Position numbers and translations under genes: made by a program. From the NCBI GenBank assembly GCA_964509545.1, contig CAZDXQ010000015.1, forward strand, positions 1 to 64,000: a DNA stretch of 64,000 bases, in the 5' to 3' direction. The notes under the pieces are model-generated. The model saw nothing but the letters and a program-made list of their open reading frames with translations. It did no database searches and was not told where the DNA came from. Below are positions 9,324 through 18,928 of the stretch, one piece after another; position 1 is the first letter of the stretch; each line of letters begins with the position of its first letter. The stretch comes from JADJWR01 sp964509545 (GTDB taxonomy: Bacteria > Pseudomonadota > Gammaproteobacteria > Burkholderiales > Burkholderiaceae_F).

Positions 9324-10013
9324 ATGCCGCGACAACGCCCGAAGCTGGTGCGCCAGCCGCGCAGACCCGCGCGCGTGTCCGCCGGTCCGTATCACCACGG
9401 CGACCTGCCGCGCGCCCTGCTCGACGCTGCCGAAGCGGTGCTCGCCGACGTCGGTGTCGAAGGTTTCACGCTGCGCGAATGCGCTCGCCGTGCCGGCGTC
9501 TCGCATGGTGCGCCGGCGCACCACTTCGGCGATGTGCGCGGCCTGCTGACGGAATTCACCGCCGAAAGCTTCGAGCAGCTCGCCGCCGCCATGCAACGTC
9601 GGCGGCAGGCGGCGGCAGCCGATGCGCAGTCGCAGCTGATCGCTGTCGGTCTGGCTTACGTCGACTACGCGCTGGCGCACCGGTCGCGCTTCCAGCTGAT
9701 GTTCCGCAGCGACCGCCTCGACCCGAACAACGCTCGCCTGCAGGGCGCCAGCGCCGCGTCCTACGGTCACCTGGCCGAGACGATGGCGGGCGTGTGCGAG
9801 GCGATCGGGGCACCGACTGCCCTGCGGCAGGAGAAGGTCGCCTTCGCCTGGGCGATCGTGCACGGCTTCGCGACGCTGCTGCTCGACAACGCCGGCTTCG
9901 CAAGACAGGCCGGCGGCAGCCGCGAGCACGCGCTGCCGCTGCTCGAACGCCTGCTGCAGATGTGCCAGCCGGCCTTTGCGCTGCGCGCGCTGCCCGACGG
10001 CGACGTTTGCTGA
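9324..10013 (+). CDS. TetR/AcrR family transcriptional regulator
   Basis: A 229-residue repressor. The N-terminal helix-turn-helix is at about residues 22-68 (LLDAAEAVLADVGVEGFTLRECARRAGVSHGAPAHHFGDVRGLLTEF, read in parts). The C-terminal ligand domain resembles the WHG/TetR_C_13 type (LAYVDYALAHRSRFQLMFR). I prefer the ATG at 9324; a GTG at 9297 is possible. It is divergent from the two membrane-protein genes, which are its most likely targets. The 90 bp between them should hold its operator, but I see no clean palindrome there. Confidence 0.82.
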   Translation: MPRQRPKLVRQPRRPARVSAGPYHHGDLPRALLDAAEAVLADVGVEGFTLRECARRAGVSHGAPAHHFGDVRGLLTEFTAESFEQLAAAMQRRRQAAAADAQSQLIAVGLAYVDYALAHRSRFQLMFRSDRLDPNNARLQGASAASYGHLAETMAGVCEAIGAPTALRQEKVAFAWAIVHGFATLLLDNAGFARQAGGSREHALPLLERLLQMCQPAFALRALPDGDVC

Positions 10014-10022
10014 GCGCTCCCC

Positions 10023-11009
10023 TTACCCGATGGTCAGCACGACGTTGCCGTTCGTGCGCCCACTTTCGACGCGTTCGTGCGCTTCGGCAATCGACTCCAG
10101 CGGCAGGCGGGCGGCGATGTTGTGCCGCAGCCGATCCTCGCGCAGCCACGCGTCGAGTTGTGCCAGCGCAGCGGCGCGATCGGCGTCGTTCAGGTTGTAG
10201 ACGATGAAGAAGCGGACGCGGACGTTCTTGACGATCGCCGGGAAGAACGGGACGGCAATCTCAGGCCGGCCGCTGCCGTAGACGACGATGTCGCCTTCCG
10301 GCCGCAACGCAGCGAGGGACGCGCCGACGTTGGCGGCGAAATCGACTTCGATGACGCGTTCGGCGCCATCGCCGCCGGTGGCCTCGAGCACGCGCGCCGC
10401 CACGTCCTCGCGCCGGTAGTCGATGACCTCGTCAGCGCCGGCCTGCCTCGCCAGCGTCGCTTTCTCCGCGCTGCTCACGGTGGCCAGCACGCGGCGCGCG
10501 CCGCACAGCCTCGCCATCTGCACGGCGTAGTGGCCGACCGCGCCGGCCCCGCCGGTGACCAGCACGGTCTTTCCAACCACACCGCCGTCCATGCGCACCG
10601 CATGCAGCGCCGTCAGCGCCGGGATACCGAGACAGGCGCCGACATCGAAAGGCACCCGCGCCGGCAGCACGACGGCCTGCGCCGCCGGCAGCACGACGAA
10701 TTGCGCCGCCGTGCCGCAAGCGCGCTTCCACGCCGCATTCCAGGTCCAGACGGGTTCGCCGACGCGCGCATCGGGCACGCCCGCGCCGACCTTGTCGATG
10801 ACGCCCGCGCCATCGCTGTGCGGGATGATGCGGGCAAAAGGCAGTTCCTTCGAGCGCAGGCCGGCCCGCGACTTCACGTCCGACGGATTGACGCCTGAGC
10901 AGGCCAGCCGGACACGCACCTCGCCCGGGCCGGGCTCGGGCGTCGGCAGTTCATCGACCTGCAGCACCTCACGAGCAGCGCCGGTGCGTTCGTAGAAAGC
11001 GGCTCGCAT
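10023..11009 (-). CDS. Zinc-independent quinone oxidoreductase (MDR superfamily)
   Basis: A 328-residue NADPH:quinone reductase-like enzyme of the medium-chain dehydrogenase superfamily. It has the GroES-like N-domain (SGVNPSDVKSRAG), the nucleotide motif GGAGAVGHYAVQMARL and the QOR-type EVDFAANVGASLAAL segment. The zinc-binding Cys cluster of alcohol dehydrogenases is absent. It probably reduces quinones or enones in the cytoplasm. The start is the ATG at 11009, with AAAGG eight bases upstream; the longer frame adds 65 Arg-rich residues that look non-coding. Confidence 0.87.
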   Translation of the reverse strand: MRAAFYERTGAAREVLQVDELPTPEPGPGEVRVRLACSGVNPSDVKSRAGLRSKELPFARIIPHSDGAGVIDKVGAGVPDARVGEPVWTWNAAWKRACGTAAQFVVLPAAQAVVLPARVPFDVGACLGIPALTALHAVRMDGGVVGKTVLVTGGAGAVGHYAVQMARLCGARRVLATVSSAEKATLARQAGADEVIDYRREDVAARVLEATGGDGAERVIEVDFAANVGASLAALRPEGDIVVYGSGRPEIAVPFFPAIVKNVRVRFFIVYNLNDADRAAALAQLDAWLREDRLRHNIAARLPLESIAEAHERVESGRTNGNVVLTIG

Positions 11010-11200
11010 CCTCAGACCTTTCCCGCCTTGCGGCGAATGCCGAACGAGAGCGGAAGATACGCGTTGCGGCACCGGAGTGTCGCGATGGCCGCCCCGCGGG
11101 GAAGCAGCGCGCCGCCCGTCATGACAGGCTGCAGCCCCTCGCGGTCGCTCGGGCCGGGATTCGCGGGTGGCTGAACGTCGCCGCGGATCCGCCCGGTGCG

Positions 11201-11605
11201 TCACTTCTTGCCGTGTCCCTTGCCGTGCCCCTTTGCGTACCCCTTGCCCGGGTCGCGCGGCCGCCCGTCACCGCGGACGTGCTGGTTGTACCAGTCGTGA
11301 CGCACGAAATAGACCGGATATCCGCAGGCGTTGTATTGCCGGCAGTACCTCGCCCAGTTCTTCCGATGCGCCAGCGGCACCCACATGTAGATCGGCTGCA
11401 ACGGCGCGGCGACCACCGGCGGCGGGGCAATGATTACCGGTTGCGGAACGATCACCGCCGGCTGCGGAAAGCGGCCGATGTCGATGCGTCCGTAGACGCC
11501 GGGCTGGCTGATCTCGACCGAGATGCCGACGTCGGCCGCGCGCGCTGCCGGCAGGCCTGCCGCGACGGCTGCGGTCACACAAGCCAAGACAATGAATCGT
11601 TTCAT
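11201..11605 (-). CDS. Exported Pro/Val-rich protein of unknown function
   Basis: A 134-residue secreted protein. It has a signal peptide (MKRFIVLACVTAAVAAGLPAARA), then a VGISVEISQPGVYGRIDIG segment, a Pro/Val-rich linker (PAVIVPQPVIIAPPPVVAAP), a Trp/Cys-containing core (YCRQYNACGYPVYFV) and a Lys/Gly/His tail (KGYAKGHGKGHGKK). AGGAGG precedes the ATG. It resembles the protein at 25349 in plan: signal peptide, VDTP/VEIS opening, Pro-Val linker. Such proteins are common in Burkholderiales and of unknown role. Confidence 0.75.
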   Translation of the reverse strand: MKRFIVLACVTAAVAAGLPAARAADVGISVEISQPGVYGRIDIGRFPQPAVIVPQPVIIAPPPVVAAPLQPIYMWVPLAHRKNWARYCRQYNACGYPVYFVRHDWYNQHVRGDGRPRDPGKGYAKGHGKGHGKK

Positions 11606-11903
11606 GAGCTTTCCCTCCTGTGCTGGTCTGGTCCGATCCAGAGGCCCGAGGCCCATCCGCCCCTCGACACGTCTCCGCTTCAACGCCGTGGGACGCCAGG
11701 CCGCCGACAAACGGCCGCAGGAGCGCCCTGCATTCTGCGCCAACGGCAGCTTCGACACGGCTTCCCACCGAAGGCCACCGATCCGCTGCACGCCGTTGAC
11801 CGTTCGGTCGATTTCAAATTCATCCGGATCGGGACGATATTCATCAGTGAGCGGGAGGCCCGCGCCGACCCGCACCTGCCGATGCGACCGGAGACCCGGA
11901 CCC

Positions 11904-12338
11904 ATGCCTCGCGATCTGCCCCATGTGAATGACCACGCAAGCCCGCGGTGGCGACACCCCGATGCCATGTTGCCGGTGCCGTCGCCCGACCGGGTGTGGA
12001 CGCTGGCGCGGCGGGCGTTTGCCACCGGGTATATCGAACAACTGCCGCTGCGGGCCCGATTCCTCGACGTCCTCGAACACCTGGACCGCGGCCACCTGCT
12101 GGCGCTGATGGGCGCCACGGTGCCGACGGTCTGGCTCGACGGCTATCCCGACGTCGCCCTGCTGGCCGGGGTGCTGTTCACCTATGGTTACGTGCAGATC
12201 GCCGGCCGCCATCGCGACAACCCGCAGGTCGTCTACTTCACGCTGTCGGAAAGCGGCAGGCGCAAGATGCGCGAAGGCCGCGAGTGGTGGAACGAACTGT
12301 CGTTCCTGCAGCGGCTGCAGGTGCGCCTGTTCGGCTGA
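11904..12338 (+). CDS. Conserved hypothetical protein
   Basis: A 144-residue soluble protein with no recognised domain. Its C-terminal half (YGYVQIAGRHRDNPQVVYFTLSESGRRKMREGREWWNELSFLQRLQVRLFG, read in parts) has mixed helix/strand character and a Trp-Trp pair. I start at the ATG at 11904, preceded by GGAG ten bases upstream; the longer upstream frame is antisense to the neighbour. The end touches the next small frame at 12343. The 298 bp before it are the shared divergent promoter region with the exported protein gene. Confidence 0.6.
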   Translation: MPRDLPHVNDHASPRWRHPDAMLPVPSPDRVWTLARRAFATGYIEQLPLRARFLDVLEHLDRGHLLALMGATVPTVWLDGYPDVALLAGVLFTYGYVQIAGRHRDNPQVVYFTLSESGRRKMREGREWWNELSFLQRLQVRLFG

Positions 12339-12342
12339 TGCC

Positions 12343-12498
12343 GTGATCGGCGACGATCGAGCGCTGCGCGCCGCCGCCGAGGCCGCGGAAGCCTGGCTCG
12401 ACGTGCTGCTGCTGACGACGATGATCGCGCTCGCCCCCTGCGAATGGAGTGCGCGCTTCATCACCGCCTGGACACGGGCGTTCGGCGACGGCAGCTAG
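12343..12498 (+). CDS. Possible small ORF, 51 residues
   Basis: A short frame starting at GTG four bases after the preceding stop (VIGDDRALRAAAEAAEAWLDVLLLTTMIALAP...). It has an amphipathic helix followed by a short hydrophobic stretch and ends ARFITAWTRAFGDGS. Close spacing suggests translational coupling to the 144-residue gene. No homologue is recognised and there is no clear ribosome-binding site, so it may be spurious. Confidence 0.35.
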   Translation: MIGDDRALRAAAEAAEAWLDVLLLTTMIALAPCEWSARFITAWTRAFGDGS

Positions 12499-12522
12499 AC
12501 GGCCGCGCGATATCCTCCGCGC

Positions 12523-14136
<1,614 letters not shown>

Positions 14137-14212
14137 GATCTCGTCCGCTCCTGTTGCCTCGACAGGCCAACGGCGGCGGGCCAACGACCTCGTGGCCGCG
14201 CGCCGGCTGCAG

Positions 14213-14268
14213 CTAGGGCCTGTTCACGCTAAAGCCGGGTGTGCGCGTCTAGCGTGAACAGGCCCTAG
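14213..14268. repeat. Perfect 18-bp inverted repeat with 20-nt loop
   Basis: CTAGGGCCTGTTCACGCT at 14213-14230 is matched exactly by AGCGTGAACAGGCCCTAG at 14251-14268. The outermost four bases, CTAG, are themselves a palindrome. It lies 77 bp upstream of the groEL start. It could be a bidirectional terminator-like hairpin (though without a T-run), a REP-type or miniature mobile element, or a regulator site. The sequence alone does not decide. Confidence 0.75.
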
Positions 14269-14423
14269 CCTAGCCACTCGCCGCAGCAGTGGATTGCGCC
14301 ACGGCAAGCGACGCCCATGGGCGTTGCCGCAGGGCCTCAGCCGGACCGGGCGATCAGGCGTACCCGCTGCCCGGGCCGCGCGGCCCGGCCGACAAAAGGC
14401 CGGCCCGTGGGCGGAAAACCGCG

Positions 14424-14609
14424 TACACTGCGCCGGCTTTCGTTTGAGTTTCGGTTTTTCCTCAGGTTGTCCGAGGCTCGTTGTTTGGTTCGTAGAACAA
14501 CGACGCGTCCCAGGGTTCCGCAGGTTTATGCCGCTTGATCGTTTGCTCGCCGCGGGCCGTTTCCCGCGGCCGATTGTTTTCACTTTTTCTTGTATTAAAG
14601 GAACTTCAA
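14424..14609 (+). promoter_or_regulatory. Candidate cspA promoter and long leader
   Basis: A TACACT -10 candidate at 14424-14429 would start a transcript near 14436 with a leader of about 174 nt, typical for cspA-type genes whose leader senses temperature. The -35 is weak. The leader holds a hairpin with an 8-bp stem (GCCGCGGG at 14549-14556 with CCCGCGGC at 14563-14570), then a pyrimidine-rich stretch and AAAGGA before the ATG. The T-rich region after the hairpin might also act as an attenuator. Confidence 0.45.
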
Positions 14610-14813
14610 ATGGCACAGGGAACCGTCAAGTGGTTCAACGACGCAAAGGGCTTTGGCTTCATCACGCCGGATGACGGCGGCAAGGACCTGTTCGCGCACT
14701 TCTCCGAGATCAAGGCGAACGGCTTCCGTTCGCTGCAGGAAGGACAGAAGGTCGAGTTCGTCGTCAAGCAGGGTCCCAAGGGACCGCAGGCTTCCGAAAT
14801 CCGGCCGGTCTGA
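14610..14813 (+). CDS. cspA: Cold-shock protein, CspA family
   Basis: A 67-residue single cold-shock domain, the normal length. RNP-1 (KGFGFI) is at residues 13-18 and RNP-2 (LFAHF) at about 27-31, both intact. It binds single-stranded nucleic acid and acts as an RNA chaperone. AAAGGA lies before the ATG, after a long structured leader, and a strong terminator follows directly, so it is monocistronic. Confidence 0.96.
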   Translation: MAQGTVKWFNDAKGFGFITPDDGGKDLFAHFSEIKANGFRSLQEGQKVEFVVKQGPKGPQASEIRPV

Positions 14814-14834
14814 CCGGCGCCTCGGCGCTGCAAG

Positions 14835-14866
14835 AAAAACCGCGGCCATGCGCCGCGGTTTTTTTT
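14835..14866 (+). terminator. Rho-independent terminator after cspA
   Basis: A perfect 12-bp stem (AAAAACCGCGGC with GCCGCGGTTTTT), five-base loop CATGC, ending in eight T in total. It lies 22 bp past the cspA stop. The A-run on the left arm means it can also work for the leftward yitT transcript that ends at 14870. Confidence 0.93.
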
Positions 14867-14869
14867 CGC

Positions 14870-15496
14870 TCACACGCCGAGGTAACGCCCGGGCCGATGA
14901 TTGACCGCGACCACCAGGTTCAGCGCCACTGCGCCGAGTACCGAGATGGCGATCAGCGCCGGCTCGACCAGCGCGAGAGCGGCCAGCACGATCAGGCAAT
15001 CGACGGCCATCTGCACATTGCCGGCGCGCCAGCCGAAACGCTCCTGCAGGAACAGCACGACGACGTTCAGGCCGCCCAGGCTCGACTTGTGGCGGAAGAG
15101 CATCAGCAGGCCGGCGCCGATCAGGAAGCCGCCCATCACGCCCGCATACAGCGGATGAAGCGCCTCGAACCGCAGCACACGCGGCATCAGTTCGGTAAAC
15201 AGCGACAGCGCCGCCACGGCGCAGAACGTCTTCAGCGTGAACGCCCGCCCCATCGTGCGCAGGGCGAGGATGTAGAAGGGCAGGTTGATGGCGAAGAACA
15301 CCGGGCCGAAGCGCCAGCCCGTGCCGCAATGGATCAGGAAAGCCAGTCCAGCAGTGCCGCCGGTGAGCAGCCCGGCGCGGCCGAACATGGCCACGCCCAG
15401 CGCGATGAACAGCGCGCCGGTAACGATCGCCTGCACATCCTCGAACAGCGTGTGACGCGCCTGCACCACCGCTTCGCTCTCCATCGCCGGCGGCAT
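14870..15496 (-). CDS. YitT family (DUF161) membrane protein
   Basis: A 208-residue integral membrane protein with five to six helices and the family's GGTAGLAFL and SSLGGLNVV segments. The C-terminal DUF2179 domain of longer relatives is absent. Function is unknown in the family; a transporter role is often suggested. Its ATG overlaps the arfB stop (TGATG), so it is translationally coupled. A second Met four codons in is an alternative start. Confidence 0.85.
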   Translation of the reverse strand: MPPAMESEAVVQARHTLFEDVQAIVTGALFIALGVAMFGRAGLLTGGTAGLAFLIHCGTGWRFGPVFFAINLPFYILALRTMGRAFTLKTFCAVAALSLFTELMPRVLRFEALHPLYAGVMGGFLIGAGLLMLFRHKSSLGGLNVVVLFLQERFGWRAGNVQMAVDCLIVLAALALVEPALIAISVLGAVALNLVVAVNHRPGRYLGV

Positions 15497-15906
15497 CAGC
15501 CGCTGACGCGGCCGCGCTGCGCCTTGATCTGGCCGCGTCTGACCTTTTCTTCGACGCGCCGGCGTTGCGCTGCGGCGGTCGGTTTGGTCGGTCGGCGCAC
15601 CCGCGGAATCGTCGCCGCCGCCGACACCAGCGCCTTTAGCCGGGCCAGCGCCTCGGCGCGGTTCTTCTCCAGGCTGCGATGCTGCTGCGCCTTGATCACC
15701 ACCACGCCGTCGCTGCTGATGCGCTGGTCGCGGCGCGTCAGCAGCCGCGCCTTCAGTTCATCGGGCAGGCTGGAGGCACGGATGTCGAAGCGCAGATGAA
15801 CGGCGTTTGACACCTTGTTGACGTTCTGACCGCCGGCACCCTGGGCGCGGATCGCCTCGAACGACATTTCGTCCTCGCGCAGTTCGAACGGGATCTTCGT
15901 CGCCAT
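15496..15906 (-). CDS. arfB: Alternative ribosome-rescue factor ArfB
   Basis: A 136-residue release-factor-like peptidyl-tRNA hydrolase. The catalytic GGQ lies in GAGGQNVNKVSNAVHLRFD near residues 24-26, and the basic C-terminal tail (about residues 105-136, rich in Arg/Lys) fits the empty mRNA channel of stalled ribosomes. It frees ribosomes on non-stop mRNA without tmRNA. It is first of a two-gene unit with the YitT protein and divergent from rarD. Confidence 0.93.
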   Translation of the reverse strand: MATKIPFELREDEMSFEAIRAQGAGGQNVNKVSNAVHLRFDIRASSLPDELKARLLTRRDQRISSDGVVVIKAQQHRSLEKNRAEALARLKALVSAAATIPRVRRPTKPTAAAQRRRVEEKVRRGQIKAQRGRVSG

Positions 15907-15980
15907 GGCGGCAATGCTATACGCGCCGACGCCGCATAATCGGCCGCCCTCATTCGGCTGCCCCGCCCTGCGCGTCCACC

Positions 15981-16859
15981 ATGAACCGCGGCATCGCCTA
16001 TGCCAGCGCCGCCTACCTGCTATGGGGCGTGTTCCCCATCTACTTCAAGGCGCTGCAGGCGGTCGCGCCACTGGAGATCCTCGGCCACCGCATCGTCTGG
16101 TCGCTCGCGGTCTGCGCGGCGCTGCTGCTGGCCCTGCGGCGAGGGCAATGGCTGGCCGACCTGCGCCGGCAGCCCCGAGTGCTGCTGTGGTTCGTCGCCA
16201 GCAGCATGCTGGTGGCGGTCAACTGGTTCGTCTACATCTGGGCAGTGAACGCCGGCCGGGTGGTGGACGCCAGTCTCGGTTACTTCATCAACCCTCTGGT
16301 GAACGTGCTGATCGGAGCGTTGTTCCTGCACGAGCGGCTGCGCGGCATGCAGTGGGTCGCAGTGGCCGTGGCGGCCATCGGCGTTTCGTGGCTCACCTGG
16401 CAGGCCGGCGCGGTGCCGTGGATCGGGCTGGTGCTGGCGCTGAGCTTCGGCCTGTACGGCCTGCTGCGCAAGACGGCCGCGCTCGGCGCGGTTGAAGGGC
16501 TGACGCTCGAAACCCTGCTGCTGGCGCCAATCGCCGCGGCCTATCTCGGCTGGCTGATGCTTGGCAGCCACAGCGGCTTCTTTCAGGGCGACACCACCAC
16601 GCGCCTGCTGCTCGCCGCCGCCGGACCGATAACGGCGCTGCCGCTGCTGCTGTTCGCCGCCGGCGCGCGGCGCATTCCCTTCTCCACCCTCGGCCTGCTG
16701 CAGTACCTCGGTCCGACGCTGCAATTGCTGATCGGCGTATGGCTCTACGATGAAGCGTTCGCCGAACGCGCGCCCGGCTATGTGCTGATCTGGATCGCGC
16801 TGGCGGTATTCAGCGTCGAGGGCGTCGTGCAAGGCTGGCGCGCCCGCGCCGGCGCCTGA
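15981..16859 (+). CDS. rarD: RarD/EamA-type transporter
   Basis: A 292-residue drug/metabolite-superfamily carrier with ten predicted helices. The opening (GIAYASAAYLLWGVFPIYFKAL) and GHRIVWS near residue 37 match RarD, originally named for chloramphenicol sensitivity. The substrate is not established. It is divergent from arfB with 74 bp between. Confidence 0.9.
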   Translation: MNRGIAYASAAYLLWGVFPIYFKALQAVAPLEILGHRIVWSLAVCAALLLALRRGQWLADLRRQPRVLLWFVASSMLVAVNWFVYIWAVNAGRVVDASLGYFINPLVNVLIGALFLHERLRGMQWVAVAVAAIGVSWLTWQAGAVPWIGLVLALSFGLYGLLRKTAALGAVEGLTLETLLLAPIAAAYLGWLMLGSHSGFFQGDTTTRLLLAAAGPITALPLLLFAAGARRIPFSTLGLLQYLGPTLQLLIGVWLYDEAFAERAPGYVLIWIALAVFSVEGVVQGWRARAGA

Positions 16860-17175
16860 TCGGACTCGGTCGACGCCGGGTCCCGGCCCTGTTGCCGCGA
16901 CGAAACGTCGCCACCCCGGTGCATTGACGGCGCGCGCTCGCGGCGCGAACATTCGCGGCCTCGCTCATCGAGCGCTTTCGCAGGCAAGGAGGCGCATATG
17001 GCTACCGTCGAGACTGTTCGCTAGTCGGCTGCGGCTGACGCGGGTCTTTCGCTGATTCCCGCCGCGCGCTGCGGCCGGCTTTTCCCTGGCAAACGCGTCC
17101 TGCGCCCCCGGCGCAGCCCTTTTGTCGCGCCCGCACGCGGCCAACGCGGCCCACGGGCGCCCGATGAGAGACCCA
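16860..17175. other. Gene-poor stretch with one mini-ORF
   Basis: These 316 bases between rarD and rsgA hold no gene of normal size. The only signal I see is a very good ribosome-binding site followed by an eight-codon frame at 16998. No terminator with a T-run is visible. Confidence 0.5.
16998..17024 (+). CDS. Eight-codon mini-ORF behind a perfect Shine-Dalgarno
   Basis: AAGGAGG at 16986-16992 is followed five bases later by ATG and the frame Met-Ala-Thr-Val-Glu-Thr-Val-Arg-stop. The site is stronger than that of most genes in this window, yet the frame stops at once. It may be a leader peptide for rsgA 150 bp downstream, or the remnant of a gene start. There is no run of one amino acid that would mark a classical attenuator. 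Confidence 0.35.
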   Translation: MATVETVR

Positions 17176-18237
17176 ATGAACGAGATGCCTTTCGATCGGC
17201 TGCTGCCGATCGGTTTTGGTCCACGACATGCGGCCGCCTACAACGCAGCCGCCATCGACGGGTCCTGGCCCGCGCGCGTGATCGAAGTGCAGCGCGAGCA
17301 CGTGACACTGCACGACGGCGACGTTCCGTTGCGGGCGCGCCCGCATCCGCACCTTGCCCGGCAGCTTGCCGGAACGAACGAGAATCTGGTGGTCGGCGAC
17401 TGGATCGTCGCCACGCGCGACGCACACGGCGATGCCTGGGTCCGTGCCGTATTGCCGGCGAAGACGCGGCTTGCGCGCATCGATGCCGACGGTCGACGCC
17501 AGGCGCTGGTCAGCAATGTCGATACGGCGTTGATCGTGATGGGGCTGGACGGAGACTTCAACCCGCGCCGCATCGAGCGTTACCTGGCGCTGGCGCATGG
17601 CGCCGGCGTGTGGCCGGTGATCGTGCTGACCAAAGTCGACTGCGCCGACGCGCCACGACAGGCGGTGGACGAACTGCGCCGGCGCATTCCGGCAGCCGTG
17701 CCGATCGAGGCTGTCAATGCGACGGCGGCCGACACAGCGCAGACGCTCGCACCCTACTTCGGCCCCGGCCAGACCGTGGTGCTGCTGGGTTCTTCGGGAG
17801 CGGGCAAGTCGACGCTGACCAACACGCTTCTCGGCCGCGATGTGCAATCCACAGGCGCCGTGCGCGCCGACGACTCGTGCGGCCGGCACACGACGACGAC
17901 GCGCACGCTGCACCGCCTCGCCGGCGGCGCCTGCGTGATCGACACGCCGGGCCTGCGCGGCCTTCGTGTCGATGTCGACGAGGCGCAACTGGCGGCGGGT
18001 TTCGCCGATATCGTCGAACTCGCGCGACAGTGCCGTTTCCGCGACTGCCGCCACCTCGACGAACCCGGTTGCGCCGTGCGCGGCGGCGCCGCCGCCGACC
18101 GGTTGAAGAACTTCCACAAGCTGGTGCGCGAGGTGCAGCGCGAGCAGATGACTTACGTCGAGCGGCGCAAGCAGCTCGCCGTGTGGAAGTCGCGCGGCCG
18201 CGCGGCGGCCGAGCGGATGCGGATGAAGCGGGGCTGA
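17176..18237 (+). CDS. rsgA: Ribosome biogenesis GTPase RsgA
   Basis: A 353-residue circularly permuted GTPase that checks late 30S maturation. Motif order shows the permutation: G4 (TKVD) comes before G1 (GSSGAGKST) and G3 (DTPG). The N-terminal OB-fold and the C-terminal zinc knuckle (CRFRDCRHLDEPGCAV) are present. I use the ATG at 17176; ATGs at 17164 and 17122 are in frame. Convergent with the FKBP gene. Confidence 0.93.
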   Translation: MNEMPFDRLLPIGFGPRHAAAYNAAAIDGSWPARVIEVQREHVTLHDGDVPLRARPHPHLARQLAGTNENLVVGDWIVATRDAHGDAWVRAVLPAKTRLARIDADGRRQALVSNVDTALIVMGLDGDFNPRRIERYLALAHGAGVWPVIVLTKVDCADAPRQAVDELRRRIPAAVPIEAVNATAADTAQTLAPYFGPGQTVVLLGSSGAGKSTLTNTLLGRDVQSTGAVRADDSCGRHTTTTRTLHRLAGGACVIDTPGLRGLRVDVDEAQLAAGFADIVELARQCRFRDCRHLDEPGCAVRGGAAADRLKNFHKLVREVQREQMTYVERRKQLAVWKSRGRAAAERMRMKRG

Positions 18238-18260
18238 GCGTGGATCTCGGCGGCGATGCG

Positions 18261-18605
18261 TCAGTCGACTGCGAGCAGTTCGACCTCGAACACCAGCGTC
18301 GCCTCGGGCGGGATCACGTCGCCCGCGCCCCACGCGCCGTAGCCCAGGGACGGCGGAACGACCAGCTTGCGCAGTCCGCCGACGCGCATGCCGGTCACGC
18401 CCTCCTCCCAGCCCGCGATCACATTGCCCTGGCCAAGCGCAAAGCCGAAGGGCTCATTGCGGTCGCGGCTCGAGTCGAACTTGGTGCCGTCGGCCAGCCA
18501 GCCGGTGTAATGGACGACGACATCGGCTCCGAAACGCGCGGCGGTGCCGCTGCCCACGCGCAGGTCGTCGTACTGCAGGCCGCTGGCGGTAGTGATGGTC
18601 GCCAT
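18261..18605 (-). CDS. FKBP-type peptidyl-prolyl isomerase
   Basis: A 114-residue single FKBP domain without signal peptide, so probably cytoplasmic. Family residues are present: VHYTGWLADGTKFDSSRDR, FALGQGNVIAGWEEGV, LVVPPSLGYGAWG and IPPEATLVFEVELL. AGAGGAA precedes the ATG, which decides the start. The domain speeds proline isomerisation during folding. Confidence 0.93.
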   Translation of the reverse strand: MATITTASGLQYDDLRVGSGTAARFGADVVVHYTGWLADGTKFDSSRDRNEPFGFALGQGNVIAGWEEGVTGMRVGGLRKLVVPPSLGYGAWGAGDVIPPEATLVFEVELLAVD

Positions 18606-18928
18606 CTTCGGATTCCTCTGAATTCGGGGCAGTCGAGGGCGGATGCGAACTGCCGGCAAGCACGCCGTTCGGCTTCGGACACGCACCCCCACGGCGAGCC
18701 GGCACATTGGCCGGCGGTGGTTGCAGACGACGCCTTGCGACAACCGTTGAGCAGCGCTTGGAGGGCAGTCGATCGGACAGCGTCGCTCGGCGCTCGTCTG
18801 CAGGTCGCCAACGTAATGCCTGCCCGCGGTCGCGTCAGTCGAGCGAATGGATTAGGCAGCATCTAGAAGCGCAGCAGCATGGCGCTAGACTGCGCCGACG
18901 CCTCGCCCGATCACGGAGCCGACCCGCG
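18606..18928 (+). promoter_or_regulatory. Divergent promoter region, fkbp and aminopeptidase P
   Basis: These 323 bases hold no gene. A TAGACT -10 candidate at 18886-18891 would give the rightward aminopeptidase gene a leader of about 30 nt, with CGGAG before its ATG. No clear -35 is seen, and nothing else in the stretch is recognisable. Confidence 0.35.
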
